DNA from: Pseudarcicella hirudinis
GTDB taxonomy: Bacteria > Bacteroidota > Bacteroidia > Cytophagales > Spirosomataceae
NCBI RefSeq assembly: GCF_900115665.1
Contig: NZ_FOXH01000012.1
Span: 62,001 to 126,000 of the forward strand
Direction: 5' to 3'
DNA length: 64,000 bases
Shown: positions 44,896 to 52,994 of the stretch, piece by piece
Layout of the letters: the number at the start of each line of letters is the position of its first letter
Numbering within the stretch: position 1 is the stretch's first letter
Position numbers and translations under genes: made by a program
Notes under the pieces: generated by a model
Told to the model about the DNA's origin: nothing
Databases searched by the model: none
Seen by the model: the letters and a program-made list of their open reading frames with translations, nothing else

Positions 44896-46104
44896 CTAAC
44901 TTTCCACAGGAAACACATCTTTGAATTTTCCTCCTGATTTGAAGTATTCAATTTCTTCCGGTGAACAAAGACATTCCTCCAATTCCTTTACCAAAAGTTC
45001 TTTGTCCAGATCCTGGCCAATAATGACCAGTTCATTTGTTCTGTCTCCAAAATCCTTATGCCATCTTGATAAAATAAAATCCTTGCTCTCTTTCCAGGCA
45101 GGATAATATTCTCTCTCCCATTCAGGTACACCTGCCCACCAGGTTCCTGCTGATTCTGCTCTGAGAGAACCTCCGGCCTGTCCCCAATTTAAGGCTGAAT
45201 CAGGCCGGGAAGCCAGCCAAAACAGGCCTTTGCTCCTGATGATACCCGCATGCCAGTGATGATTCAGATAATTCCAGAAACGGGAAGGGTGAAAAGGACG
45301 GGCATCCCGAAAAACGAAAGAACTTATACCATATTCTTCAGTCTCCGGAGTATGTTCTCCACGAATAAGTTCCTTCTGCCATCCTGCAGACAAAGAGGCT
45401 TTTTCAAAATCGAATAGTCCGGTATTTAATATCGCTTGCGGATCAACCTTTCCGAATTCGGATTCTATTAATTTCGCTTCAGGATTCAGTTTATGAATTA
45501 TTGCTTTTAATTCCCCTAAACTATGTCCGGAAAGCAAATCCGTCTTATTCAGTATGATGACATTCGCAAATTCAATCTGATCTGTCAAAAGGTTTACAAT
45601 CGTTCTGTTGTCTGCCTCGTCATCATTCATTCCTCTGGTCTGCACAGTATCAACAGAACCAAAATCTTTAGGGAAATTATAGCAATCGACCACCGTTACG
45701 AGAGTATCAAGGGTAGAGAATCCAGACAAATCTATCCCGCTTTCTTCATCGACGTAATTGAAAGTCTGCGCAATCGGTAACGGTTCTGATATACCGGTTG
45801 ACTCAATAATCAGATAATCAAATTTCTCTTCTTTTGCCAGTCTTTCAACTTCAATCATCAAATCCTCTCTTAGTGTACAGCAAATACATCCGTTTGACAT
45901 TTCTACCAGTCTTTCATCCGTTCTGGAAAGCGTTCCTTCCTGTTTTACCAATTGAGCGTCAATATTCACTTCACTCATATCATTCACAATTACCGCTACT
46001 TTCATATTTTGTTTATTGTGCAAAATATGATTCAGTAAGGTTGTCTTCCCGGCACCAAGAAAGCCGCTTAATACCGTTACAGGGAGTTTTTTAGAATGTT
46101 TCAT
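44896..46104 (-). CDS. COG0523 / CobW-type GTPase, probable zinc metallochaperone
   Basis: 402 residues. Walker [11 protein letters not shown] (13-22), the family-defining CxCC in GCICCTLR (Cys 73, 75, 76), NKTDL for guanine binding, and a CobW C-terminal domain ([17 protein letters not shown] ... [23 protein letters not shown]). The tail matches the longer ZigA/YciC-like subgroup, which delivers zinc during starvation. It follows merC (46184) by 79 bases on the same strand, downstream of a putative Zur operator. The zinc specificity is inferred from these neighbours and the operator. Confidence 0.9.
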   Translation of the reverse strand: MKHSKKLPVTVLSGFLGAGKTTLLNHILHNKQNMKVAVIVNDMSEVNIDAQLVKQEGTLSRTDERLVEMSNGCICCTLREDLMIEVERLAKEEKFDYLIIESTGISEPLPIAQTFNYVDEESGIDLSGFSTLDTLVTVVDCYNFPKDFGSVDTVQTRGMNDDEADNRTIVNLLTDQIEFANVIILNKTDLLSGHSLGELKAIIHKLNPEAKLIESEFGKVDPQAILNTGLFDFEKASLSAGWQKELIRGEHTPETEEYGISSFVFRDARPFHPSRFWNYLNHHWHAGIIRSKGLFWLASRPDSALNWGQAGGSLRAESAGTWWAGVPEWEREYYPAWKESKDFILSRWHKDFGDRTNELVIIGQDLDKELLVKELEECLCSPEEIEYFKSGGKFKDVFPVES

Positions 46105-46183
46105 ATGCGATATATTTTCTGTCTGAAACTATTGTTTTTGAATGTTGGGAGGTAAGACGTCTAATTTTTAAGACAATTTTTAT

Positions 46184-46621
46184 CTATTGCGAAGCATGTC
46201 CATCTGCAATGTCAAACTTTTTCTGTTGATGAGTTTTATGCAAATGAATTCTGCAAATGCGGATGTTCAGCACGTGCGTAACAACTAGGCCAAAGGAAGA
46301 CAGATATCCCAGGTATTTAAAAATCTCTGAAAAATCCTCCAGTAAAAGAGACCCAGAAAAAAGTATTAGTAAACTCCAGAACGCCCATTTAAATCTTGTA
46401 TCTGCATGATGTCTGGTAGCATGATACACGGCAAATACATTCAGGAGGATAAAAACATAATCCAGACTCAAAAAACCGACCTTAAGATGCTCATTTCTAA
46501 AGATTCCGGTCATTAAAATAATAGGTGTAGCTATACAATGAATCAAACACAAAGTAGATCCTGTTATTCCCAGATAATCATAAAAAGAGTTGTGCGGTGA
46601 TTTCTTCATTTTTAATTTCAT
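46184..46621 (-). CDS. MerC domain-containing membrane protein
   Basis: 145 residues with four predicted transmembrane helices and the MerC motif CLIHCIATP (Cys25, His28, Cys29). MerC was described as a mercury transporter; in Bacteroidota such proteins recur beside zinc-responsive genes. Two starts are possible (46621 or 46609). The first lies only 5 bases from a near-perfect palindrome that overlaps the promoter, so the mRNA has almost no leader. It heads the likely operon merC-cobW. Confidence 0.85.
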   Translation of the reverse strand: MKLKMKKSPHNSFYDYLGITGSTLCLIHCIATPIILMTGIFRNEHLKVGFLSLDYVFILLNVFAVYHATRHHADTRFKWAFWSLLILFSGSLLLEDFSEIFKYLGYLSSFGLVVTHVLNIRICRIHLHKTHQQKKFDIADGHASQ

Positions 46622-46625
46622 TTAA

Positions 46626-46640
46626 TGCAACAATGTTGCA
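46626..46640. promoter_or_regulatory. Putative Zur operator 1 (merC-cobW)
   Basis: TGCAACAATGTTGCA, a palindrome broken only at its central base. It overlaps the minus-strand -7 element TATATTTG (46646-46639) and lies 5 bases from the merC start. Confidence 0.7.
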
Positions 46641-46646
46641 AATATA
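46639..46646 (-). promoter_or_regulatory. -7 element for merC-cobW
   Basis: Minus-strand TATATTTG, full consensus; it shares two bases with operator 1. Confidence 0.6.
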
Positions 46647-46665
46647 GAATTAAAACATTTGTTTT

Positions 46666-46680
46666 TGCAACATTATTGCG
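46666..46680. promoter_or_regulatory. Putative Zur operator 2
   Basis: TGCAACATTATTGCG, same half-site pattern (TGCAA-N5-TTGCg) as operator 1. It lies in the spacer between a TTTG (46658-46661) and TATATTTG (46684-46691) on the plus strand. Confidence 0.6.
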
Positions 46681-46683
46681 AAT

Positions 46684-46707
46684 TATATTTGCAAAGCATT
46701 ATATTTG
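46684..46707 (+). promoter_or_regulatory. Two tandem -7 elements for the lipoprotein gene
   Basis: TATATTTG occurs at 46684-46691 and again at 46700-46707. The first has a TTTG 22 bases upstream; the second runs into operator 3. Confidence 0.55.
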
Positions 46708-46720
46708 CAACACAATTGCA
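46706..46720. promoter_or_regulatory. Putative Zur operator 3
   Basis: TGCAACACAATTGCA, matching half-sites TGCAA / TTGCA, overlapping the second plus-strand -7 element. Confidence 0.6.
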
Positions 46721-46769
46721 TAAGCGTTTATATTTCCATCTCTGAAATGTTTTAATCAATCGAAAAATC

Positions 46770-47321
46770 ATGAAACTCTTACAAAAATCTATTTGGACAG
46801 CAGCTTTGCTGGGATTAATGATGACAAGCTGTAGTAAAAAAGATGATCCTCAGCCTGTTGATGACAATGAACTGATAACTGCCGTAAAATTAAGTTTTAC
46901 AGAAGGGGGCGTAACTAAATCTTTCAATGCAAGATCTTCTAAAAAGAATGATGTATTTGATATTTTTGATACCATCTCACTTCAACCGAATAAAACTTAC
47001 AGTTATTCTATTGAAATTCTGGACGAAAGTAAAACGCCTGTAGATGATATTACAGCGGGAATCAAGGAGGAAAAAGATATGCACCTTTTTGTATTTAAAC
47101 CTAATCCGGCTAGTTTAATTGCATTTACTGATCTGGATAAAGACTCAAGAAATTTACCTGTCGGACTTACTGCCACAGTAAAAACAGGAGCCGCAGGAAC
47201 CGGGAAACTTCAGGTTATTCTTCGTCACCAACCTCCGGTAAACGGAAAACCTGTAAAAGATGGCACAGAAACCCCTGGAAGTACTGATATGGATATTACA
47301 CTCAACGTTGAAGTAAAATAA
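46770..47321 (+). CDS. Lipoprotein of the Zur-like island
   Basis: 183 residues, lipobox MMTSC (lipid Cys 21) followed by SKKDDPQP. Beta-rich mature part: ITAVKLSFTEGG, NKTYSYSIEILDES, ending with GLTATVKTGAAGTGKLQVILRHQPP and TDMDITLNVEVK. I recognise this as the Bacteroidota lipoprotein family often auto-named 'type 1 periplasmic binding fold superfamily protein', found next to TonB-dependent receptors and MerC genes. It has no TonB receptor here. Its leader begins in a promoter with two of the boxes, so zinc-starvation control is likely. A role in surface capture of zinc or a zinc ligand is inference. Confidence 0.8.
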   Translation: MKLLQKSIWTAALLGLMMTSCSKKDDPQPVDDNELITAVKLSFTEGGVTKSFNARSSKKNDVFDIFDTISLQPNKTYSYSIEILDESKTPVDDITAGIKEEKDMHLFVFKPNPASLIAFTDLDKDSRNLPVGLTATVKTGAAGTGKLQVILRHQPPVNGKPVKDGTETPGSTDMDITLNVEVK

Positions 47322-47369
47322 CCAGAACTTTTCAAAATGGCATCGTGTAAAATCGTTGCCATTTTTCTT

Positions 47370-47398
47370 TGCAATATTGTTGCGAAATAGTAAATTTG
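47370..47398 (+). promoter_or_regulatory. Putative Zur operator 4 in the second merC promoter
   Basis: TTTG (47368-47371), 19 bases, TAAATTTG (47391-47398): full promoter. TGCAATATTGTTGCG (47370-47384) fills the spacer and has the same form as operators 1-3. A degenerate half-site TGCAAC follows at 47397. Confidence 0.65.
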
Positions 47399-47536
47399 CA
47401 ACACCATTTCATTTTCCGAGAATTAACATGTAAAATTCTCATTTCAAAAACACAGGGTAATATTCTTGCTGAACGTTAAGATTTGGTATTTAATATAAAA
47501 GCTTCTGCACAAAAATAGAGATTTTCAATAGTTTTC

Positions 47537-47926
47537 ATGAGACACAGGCATCAACATATTCATACACATAAAATTGAGAAAGTAGGTTTCTACCTATCTT
47601 TAATCTGTGCTATACATTGCATTGCCACCCCATTATTTATTACTCTTCTTCCATATATTGGCGGGCAGTTATTTTTGAATCATGAATGGGAAATCTGGTT
47701 TATTTCAGGAAGTCTGATTCTGGCGGGAGTAATCTTATACATTGATTATTTAAAACATCACAATACCTTACCACTTTTGTTACTTTTAGGCAGCCTTTTG
47801 GTTAAACTTATTGAAATAATCTGGTTAGGCCACTCCTTTGAATTTGTGACAGGCACATTGGGTGCGCTGCTGATTGCGATAGCTTATTATATGAACTGGA
47901 AATACAAATCCGCCTGCGATTGTTAG
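47537..47926 (+). CDS. MerC domain-containing membrane protein 2
   Basis: 129 residues. The N-terminus has alternating His (His 3, 5, 7, 9, 11) before the first helix, then the MerC motif CAIHCIATP (Cys24, His27, Cys28), three more helices and a C-terminal CDC. The His comb and terminal Cys pair suggest metal binding. It is separate from the first MerC (different sequence apart from the motif). It has a 130-base leader behind a promoter with operator 4, and a terminator follows. Confidence 0.85.
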   Translation: MRHRHQHIHTHKIEKVGFYLSLICAIHCIATPLFITLLPYIGGQLFLNHEWEIWFISGSLILAGVILYIDYLKHHNTLPLLLLLGSLLVKLIEIIWLGHSFEFVTGTLGALLIAIAYYMNWKYKSACDC

Positions 47927-47949
47927 AAACCTTTTCTTGTCTGATATAA

Positions 47950-47984
47950 AAATCCCCTCTGCATCGCTGAGGGGATTTCTTTTT
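47950..47984. terminator. Bidirectional terminator after merC 2
   Basis: Perfect 10-bp stem AAATCCCCTC (47950-47959) / GAGGGGATTT (47969-47978), followed by CTTTTT on the plus strand and TTTATATCAG on the minus. It separates the zinc-like island from the sigma-factor operon. Confidence 0.88.
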
Positions 47985-48061
47985 CCTAACCCTAATGGTT
48001 TTCTCCGAATCACTATTTAAGAATACAGGGTAAATAATTCACCCCACAGATCTTTCCTTTC

Positions 48062-48415
48062 TTACGGTGCTTTGTAAACTAATTTCTTGTTGCCCGCTGT
48101 TTTTTCAAAGTCCGGACAAGTATTGAATCCGGCAATTCCACCAAACTGACAAAGTGTTTTACCATCACAATCATATACAATGGTCATATTGTCTGCGCAA
48201 CCGATACAAGTGTCAAATAGATAAACTGTTTTTCCCTTATATTCATAGCTGTAAACCTCTATTTTATTCCCTCCTGATTTAGCTTCTTCAATTTTTTCAG
48301 CAATAGCGGTACAGGTAATTGTAGTGACAGACAAGTTGGAAGAATCGGATTGTTTTACTTCTTCTTTTTTACATCCTGCCATCAGTATCAATGCAGCAAA
48401 AAGTACTTTTTTCAT
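48062..48415 (-). CDS. Small Cys-rich lipoprotein (DUF6970-like)
   Basis: 117 residues, lipobox LMAGC (Cys 15). The mature part has six Cys besides the lipid one (35, 70, 73, 83, 89, 100), including a CxxC in FDTCIGCADN. YSYEYKGKTVYLFD, then YDCDGKTLCQFGGI and CPDF match the layout I associate with DUF6970. No function is known. It is last in the operon led by the sigma factor at 52749, or nearly so; 93 bases separate it from the barrel gene. Confidence 0.75.
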   Translation of the reverse strand: MKKVLFAALILMAGCKKEEVKQSDSSNLSVTTITCTAIAEKIEEAKSGGNKIEVYSYEYKGKTVYLFDTCIGCADNMTIVYDCDGKTLCQFGGIAGFNTCPDFEKTAGNKKLVYKAP

Positions 48416-48508
48416 TTATTTTTCATTTTGAGGTTATAATATTCAATCGCATTATTAATATTTTCAGGCTTAGAGGTAAATTTAACCTTAAATTCATTTC
48501 GTTGATTT

Positions 48509-49108
48509 TCAAAAACTTACACCAATACGAATACTCATTCTATCATATCTGTTGTTATTGACAGAGGTTTGTCCATAAATATTATCGGTGCCCTGTGTAA
48601 TGGTCAGTTCATTATGTTTATAACCTGCACTAACTGTAATAAAAGCATCTCCTCCGGTTGGAATCATTAGTCCGGCAGCGGGAGAAATATTAATACTTCC
48701 CTTTATTGTTTGCCAGGGTATTTCATCATTAAGCCAGGTAAAACCATATCCTGCATCCAATCCTAAAAACGCCTTTACTCTGTTGCTTTTTTCCAACCCG
48801 AAAGTCTTTCTTAACCCAGCAGAGATTGGCAGTATCTGATATTTGCCAAGCCAGTCGATACCAACAGTTATTCCTGCAGCCAAATTAGGAATCAATCTCA
48901 AGCCATTAAACGTCTGCACAGAGAAACTGGTTTTAGACAAAACCGGAGAACTATAACCGGAGGAATTAGTTATCTGATATGCATTGCCCAACAACACTCC
49001 TAATTCTGTAAAATTTACAAACCGACTCTTACGTGTCACTATTTTATCCTGTCCGGAAACAGCATGAAATCCTGTCAAAAACAATAAAACAATCAATACC
49101 TTTTTCAT
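48509..49108 (-). CDS. Outer-membrane beta-barrel protein of the sigma-factor operon
   Basis: 199 residues from the ATG at 49108 (MKKVLIVLLFLTGFHAVSGQ, signal peptide); ATGs at 49114 and 49132 are also in frame. The mature protein is a predicted small barrel with short turns, ending in SIRIGVSF with a terminal Phe. Glycine-rich strands GLDAGYGF and PAAGLMI fit an OmpW/OprG-like or porin-family barrel; no precise family is clear. It follows the LVIVD gene by 56 bases. Confidence 0.75.
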   Translation of the reverse strand: MKKVLIVLLFLTGFHAVSGQDKIVTRKSRFVNFTELGVLLGNAYQITNSSGYSSPVLSKTSFSVQTFNGLRLIPNLAAGITVGIDWLGKYQILPISAGLRKTFGLEKSNRVKAFLGLDAGYGFTWLNDEIPWQTIKGSINISPAAGLMIPTGGDAFITVSAGYKHNELTITQGTDNIYGQTSVNNNRYDRMSIRIGVSF

Positions 49109-49164
49109 AGCCATAACATTACCATGTATCATAATGACAATTTTGTTCTTACTGTATCAATCGT

Positions 49165-50466
49165 TCAGATAGATTTCACAGGAATTTTACTGATTAGTTT
49201 TAAGTTGTCAGTGTTTGAGTAATCATATTGATATAGCCCGTCTTTACCGATCAGCATTAAAGTATTATTCAACGGAATTACATCATAAGCATCTATGTTT
49301 TTGAATTGCTGTAACAATTTCACATCCATAGGATTTGAAGCATTAAAATATTTCAGGCCTTTATTTCCCTCACAGATAAAAAGTTTCCCTTTATCAATTC
49401 CCAGACCATATGGATTTTCCATTTCATAGCTTTTCTTCAACACCGGGTTAGAAAGAACGGACACATCAATTACATCAAGCTGGTTCGCAACAGCGGCACC
49501 GCAACGTCCAAAATTATTGACAGACCGAAGTGTCACATATGCAATGTCATTCTCAACCACCACCGGATCACATGCTCTGGCATGTTCAAGGCGGGAAACG
49601 AAGTATGGTTTTTTCGGATCAAGGTTATTCCAGATTTGCAAACCTGTAGTTGTTCCGACGAACAAATGATCTTTGTAAGGAAATATCGTTTCAATCCCGA
49701 AGCCAAGCTTAACAGAAGATTCCATTACAGGCTGGTTCGGAGAATTAATATTAAAAAGCAGCATCTCATCTCCCTGTGAAATGGCATAAAGTCTGTTTTT
49801 ATCTATGGCAAAACGAGCTGTTGAACCTGCTGTTCCGGCGAGAGAAGCATTATTAGCCCCCGAAACAGGTATCTGAGCTCCTGCCATATCATAATAAAGA
49901 CAGTTCGGGCAATTTCCCCAATAGTAATTGTTTGGCTGTCCATCACAATCAACTTCACGGGTTTCTATGACGGTTTTCCATTGGTAATCAACAACCGTAT
50001 TTCTATAGGTATCAAAATACCAGTAAATCCCATCAATCTGGCCGTTTTTAAAAGCTCCCTGAACCCTGCCGACTTCCTTTACAGCTGTTGGATTACTGAT
50101 GTCGATTGCCACGAAATCAAGATAGCTGTCAGCATATAGAATATTCCCGTAAACTGCCATGTCAGAATTACCCGGAATCTGAATAAAAGCCACCTGAACC
50201 GGAGAAGAGGTATTCGTATTGTCAATAATATGAATGCCTTTCCTCAATTCATTAATAAACAGGTAATTCCCCTTGACATAAATTTTTCCGGTAGAGGTCA
50301 GATCTGTAACCGGAACAGACTTAACAGATTTCCTTAAGTCCTCAAGAGAAACGTTAAATGGAACCGTCGTTCTGTACGTAATTGTCTGTTTACAATTATC
50401 ATGACAAGAACTGAGTCCTGTCAGGCAAAGCATCCCAAGTAATAATACCAGTAGAGAATGTTTCAT
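49165..50466 (-). CDS. LVIVD-repeat lipoprotein
   Basis: 433 residues, lipobox TGLSSC (Cys 21). The mature region is a predicted beta-propeller of LVIVD-type repeats (FINELRKGIHIIDNTNTSSPV, FVAIDISNPTAVKEVG, LDVIDVSVLSNPVLKKSYEM, KYFNASNPMDVKLLQQF, with DISNP cores). A Cys-rich insert holds CDGQPNNYYWGNCPNC (CPNC near residue 188). Surface exposure is likely. It belongs to the sigma-factor operon between two lipoproteins and the barrel. The function is unknown; such propellers usually bind ligands or proteins. Confidence 0.88.
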   Translation of the reverse strand: MKHSLLVLLLGMLCLTGLSSCHDNCKQTITYRTTVPFNVSLEDLRKSVKSVPVTDLTSTGKIYVKGNYLFINELRKGIHIIDNTNTSSPVQVAFIQIPGNSDMAVYGNILYADSYLDFVAIDISNPTAVKEVGRVQGAFKNGQIDGIYWYFDTYRNTVVDYQWKTVIETREVDCDGQPNNYYWGNCPNCLYYDMAGAQIPVSGANNASLAGTAGSTARFAIDKNRLYAISQGDEMLLFNINSPNQPVMESSVKLGFGIETIFPYKDHLFVGTTTGLQIWNNLDPKKPYFVSRLEHARACDPVVVENDIAYVTLRSVNNFGRCGAAVANQLDVIDVSVLSNPVLKKSYEMENPYGLGIDKGKLFICEGNKGLKYFNASNPMDVKLLQQFKNIDAYDVIPLNNTLMLIGKDGLYQYDYSNTDNLKLISKIPVKSI

Positions 50467-50486
50467 AACTTTAAACAGTTAGATGA

Positions 50487-50873
50487 TTACTTTTGTGTAC
50501 AAATGCCATTTACACAATCTACCTGAGGAATCGCAATCATAGCGCAGTTCGAAATTCTGTTATATCTCTCATTGATCACCTTTTCAAAATCAGAATAAGC
50601 CTTTACTTTATCTGTCAAAACCTTTTCGTCAACTTTTGAAACAGAATAAATCAGAAAAGATGAGGGGCCTCCACATGCTTTTGCCCCCATAGCAATTACC
50701 TTACAATCATCTCCGGAACATGCTTTATTTTTGGCAAAATCCTGAATATCTGCACCCATCTGCTCCAGTTTCTTCTCATCAGCCAACTTATTATCTGACA
50801 CTTCATCCTTTTTACAGGAAGAAACAAGGATGAGGGATAATGCCATGCATTTCAAAATCAAAAGTGTTTTCAT
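50487..50873 (-). CDS. Hypothetical Cys-containing lipoprotein
   Basis: 128 residues, lipobox VSSC (Cys 20). The mature part has ACSGDDC (Cys 52, 57), ACGGPSSF (Cys 67) and a Cys-rich C-terminus (NCAMIAIPQVDCVNGICTQK), so up to three disulphides are possible. The SSFLIYS segment may be conserved in homologues. No known domain. It lies 20 bases upstream of the LVIVD gene and 10 bases downstream of the next lipoprotein gene on the same strand. Confidence 0.75.
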   Translation of the reverse strand: MKTLLILKCMALSLILVSSCKKDEVSDNKLADEKKLEQMGADIQDFAKNKACSGDDCKVIAMGAKACGGPSSFLIYSVSKVDEKVLTDKVKAYSDFEKVINERYNRISNCAMIAIPQVDCVNGICTQK

Positions 50874-50883
50874 AGCAGTCCGT

Positions 50884-51444
50884 TTATTTATTTTTCAAAC
50901 TCTGTATAACATTAAAAGCAATGAGTCCGTATTTGGGTAAATACTCAGGAAAAGCATTATTTAGCACATCTGTTCCTCTGTAAAATACAGAATCATCAAC
51001 CCGCCAGCTTTTCAGTGCCACACCTTTCTGTTTCAATTGGAGAAAAAGCATTCCTCCGTCTGCACAGCCTGGACAGCCAAATGTTGTCCCGGAAACAGAC
51101 CTCATTGCCTCAGGAAAAAACTCAACCATTCCTTTCGCTTTAACATACTGACTGTCAGGAAGCTGTACACCATTGAAAACATATTCATTCCCCTTCTGGC
51201 AATATGCCCCGGTCGTATCAACATAGAGTTTATTACCATTAATAAGATAAAGTGCTTCGGTGCCACATCCCCAACCAAGGCCGACGTAACCGAATACAAG
51301 GTATTCATCCAGTTGAGAGGCATCAATCCGGGCAGAACTGTTTTCTTTTTTGCCAATAGGTTCTGTATCATTTGTATCCTTTCTACAGGAAATAAAAGTC
51401 AGAACACCTAAAAGCACAATCATTAGACTTCTTACGTTTTTCAT
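50884..51444 (-). CDS. Hypothetical lipoprotein with CPGC motif
   Basis: 186 residues, lipobox FISC (Cys 20). The mature part includes GWGCGTEALYLI (Cys 60), YCQKGNEY (Cys 82), and the motif FGCPGCADGG (Cys 124, 127), followed by MLFLQLKQKG and a VDDSVFYRGTDVLN segment. The GCPGCADGG block recurs in lipoproteins of this phylum that I know only as uncharacterised. It starts three bases after the stop of the putative anti-sigma gene, so it is tightly coupled. Confidence 0.78.
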   Translation of the reverse strand: MKNVRSLMIVLLGVLTFISCRKDTNDTEPIGKKENSSARIDASQLDEYLVFGYVGLGWGCGTEALYLINGNKLYVDTTGAYCQKGNEYVFNGVQLPDSQYVKAKGMVEFFPEAMRSVSGTTFGCPGCADGGMLFLQLKQKGVALKSWRVDDSVFYRGTDVLNNAFPEYLPKYGLIAFNVIQSLKNK

Positions 51445-51447
51445 AGC

Positions 51448-52101
51448 TTATTGTTGATATGCGCCCACACCTACAGAGACTTTTACTTTACTGAGAATTG
51501 ATTTTTTCTTAGGTTTAGGCTTAGGTTTTTCATAATACGGCGTTTTGTCAATTTCGTGAATTTCTGGTTTAGAGGTAACTGTAACTTGTAATGACTTTGT
51601 TGTGGAAATCGGTAATGTTTTTATCGTATCAAGAATTATCCGTTCTTCTGCTATATCCTCAGGAACCGTATTCTCCTTAAGCTGAGGAAGCGCGTCAGGC
51701 AATTTTTGTGTTACTTTTTCTTCAATTTTTATACTTTTCACCTGAGTTTTAGCAGGTAAAATACTTTGTTCTTCTTTTATTTCTACAGGAGCTTCCGGTA
51801 CTTTATTCACCGGTTTTTCCAGAATGATTTCTTTCGTAATGACTGGTTTGGTTTCAACTTCCTTCTTCTCCGAATTATTAAAATACCACAAAGCAGTTAT
51901 GGCAGTCAAAACTCCTCCAACCAAAACTCCTCCGATATAATACGCAGGAAGTCCTCCCCCTGATGGTTTCAGAGGTGTTGCAGCAATTTTGTCAAGCTGA
52001 GAATCAATCCCATCCCAAACCATATCGGAAGGAGTCAGGGAAGATTCATCAAAAGCCTGGCGCCATTGTTCTTCAAAGCTATGTTTATTATCATCAGTCA
52101 T
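51448..52101 (-). CDS. Putative anti-sigma factor, single-pass membrane protein
   Basis: 217 residues. The cytoplasmic N-terminus (EEQWRQAFDESSLTPSDMVWDGIDSQLDKI) has the W..I...L pattern of Bacteroidota anti-sigma proteins next to ECF genes. One transmembrane helix (about 49-70, YYIGGVLVGGVLTAITALWYF) precedes a periplasmic Pro/Lys/Glu-rich linker and a conserved tail KKKSILSKVKVSVGVGAYQQ. The role as anti-sigma is inferred from gene order, topology and the N-terminal motif; it is not of the FecR type. Confidence 0.75.
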   Translation of the reverse strand: MTDDNKHSFEEQWRQAFDESSLTPSDMVWDGIDSQLDKIAATPLKPSGGGLPAYYIGGVLVGGVLTAITALWYFNNSEKKEVETKPVITKEIILEKPVNKVPEAPVEIKEEQSILPAKTQVKSIKIEEKVTQKLPDALPQLKENTVPEDIAEERIILDTIKTLPISTTKSLQVTVTSKPEIHEIDKTPYYEKPKPKPKKKSILSKVKVSVGVGAYQQ

Positions 52102-52197
52102 ATTTAAGCTGTAAAGTATCTCTCATATAGCAATTAGCGCATTTTTGTGTCAGGGTTAAATAAATGAAGGTGTAAAACCTGCTCATTAAAATCTATA

Positions 52198-52749
52198 TTA
52201 ACTAATCTTTTTTCTGGGGTAATAATCTAAAGCCACAGCAGCCTGCAAAAGTTGTTTGGCTCGTGAATACTGTGATTTTGATGTTCCTTCTGAGATTCCG
52301 AGCATTTCAGCAATTTCATGATGCTGGTATCCCTCTATAGCATAAAGGTTAAAAACTGTCTGGCAACCTTTAGGTAATTTTTGAATCATATTAAGCAGAT
52401 CCTGAAAATGTATTCCGTCAAGACTCAGCCCCTCATCGGAAATGAAATTTGCCTGGTCTTCAATATCCGACTGATTCTGCCAGTGTTGTCCGGCCCTCAA
52501 ATGGTTAAGTGCTGAATTAACTACAATGCGTTTAATCCAGGCGCCTAATGTACTTTCGCCTCTGAAATTTTTTAGATTCTGAAAAACCTTTATAAACGCT
52601 TCCTGCAAAATATCTTCCCCTTCTGCCTTATCAGAGGCATAGCGACAACAAACCACCAGCATCTTCCCGGCGTAAGCATTATATAGCTGACGCTGGGCTA
52701 TGCGGTCGTTCTGCAAGCATGCTTTTAGTATATCCGATTCAGATTGCAA
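52198..52749 (-). CDS. ECF RNA polymerase sigma factor
   Basis: 183 residues, starting with TTG at 52749; no ATG lies close enough upstream in frame. Sigma region 2 (QLYNAYAGKMLVVCCRYASDK AEGEDILQEAFIKVFQNLKNF) and region 4 (QTVFNLYAIEGYQHHEIAEMLGISEGTSKSQYSRAKQLL) are clear, with a ~40-residue linker. It belongs to the Bacteroidota ECF group that precedes a membrane anti-sigma gene. It heads the operon down to 48062, so these envelope proteins are probably its direct targets together with its own promoter. Confidence 0.93.
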   Translation of the reverse strand: MQSESDILKACLQNDRIAQRQLYNAYAGKMLVVCCRYASDKAEGEDILQEAFIKVFQNLKNFRGESTLGAWIKRIVVNSALNHLRAGQHWQNQSDIEDQANFISDEGLSLDGIHFQDLLNMIQKLPKGCQTVFNLYAIEGYQHHEIAEMLGISEGTSKSQYSRAKQLLQAAVALDYYPRKKIS

Positions 52750-52894
52750 ATGCCAGGTTAATGATGTTTTGTGTGTTTCAATAGAAAGACGCTTTTTCCG
52801 GCAAAACAGTTGGAACGGATCAGATATTTTTTTCGAAAAATCTTAAAAAAATCTGATGACCGTCAGAATTGCAGTTCTATGCCTCGGTTTTTAT

Positions 52895-52902
52895 TATCTT
52901 TG
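52895..52902 (+). promoter_or_regulatory. -7 element of the gatB promoter
   Basis: TATCTTTG, perfect consensus. A weak TTG lies at about the right distance upstream. The leader is about 85 bases to the GTG start. Confidence 0.55.
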
Positions 52903-52994
52903 CGAACCAGTGTTCTATAATGAAACACTAAATTATTGTTAATCATTGTCCCGGAAACATTTTAACCCGGCACTCGAAACATAATATTTCAACA

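Noticed and set aside
44896-46104. Cobalamin synthesis gene cobW
   Set aside because: Neighbours are MerC-like proteins and Zur-like boxes, not cobalamin genes, so zinc metallochaperone is the better reading.
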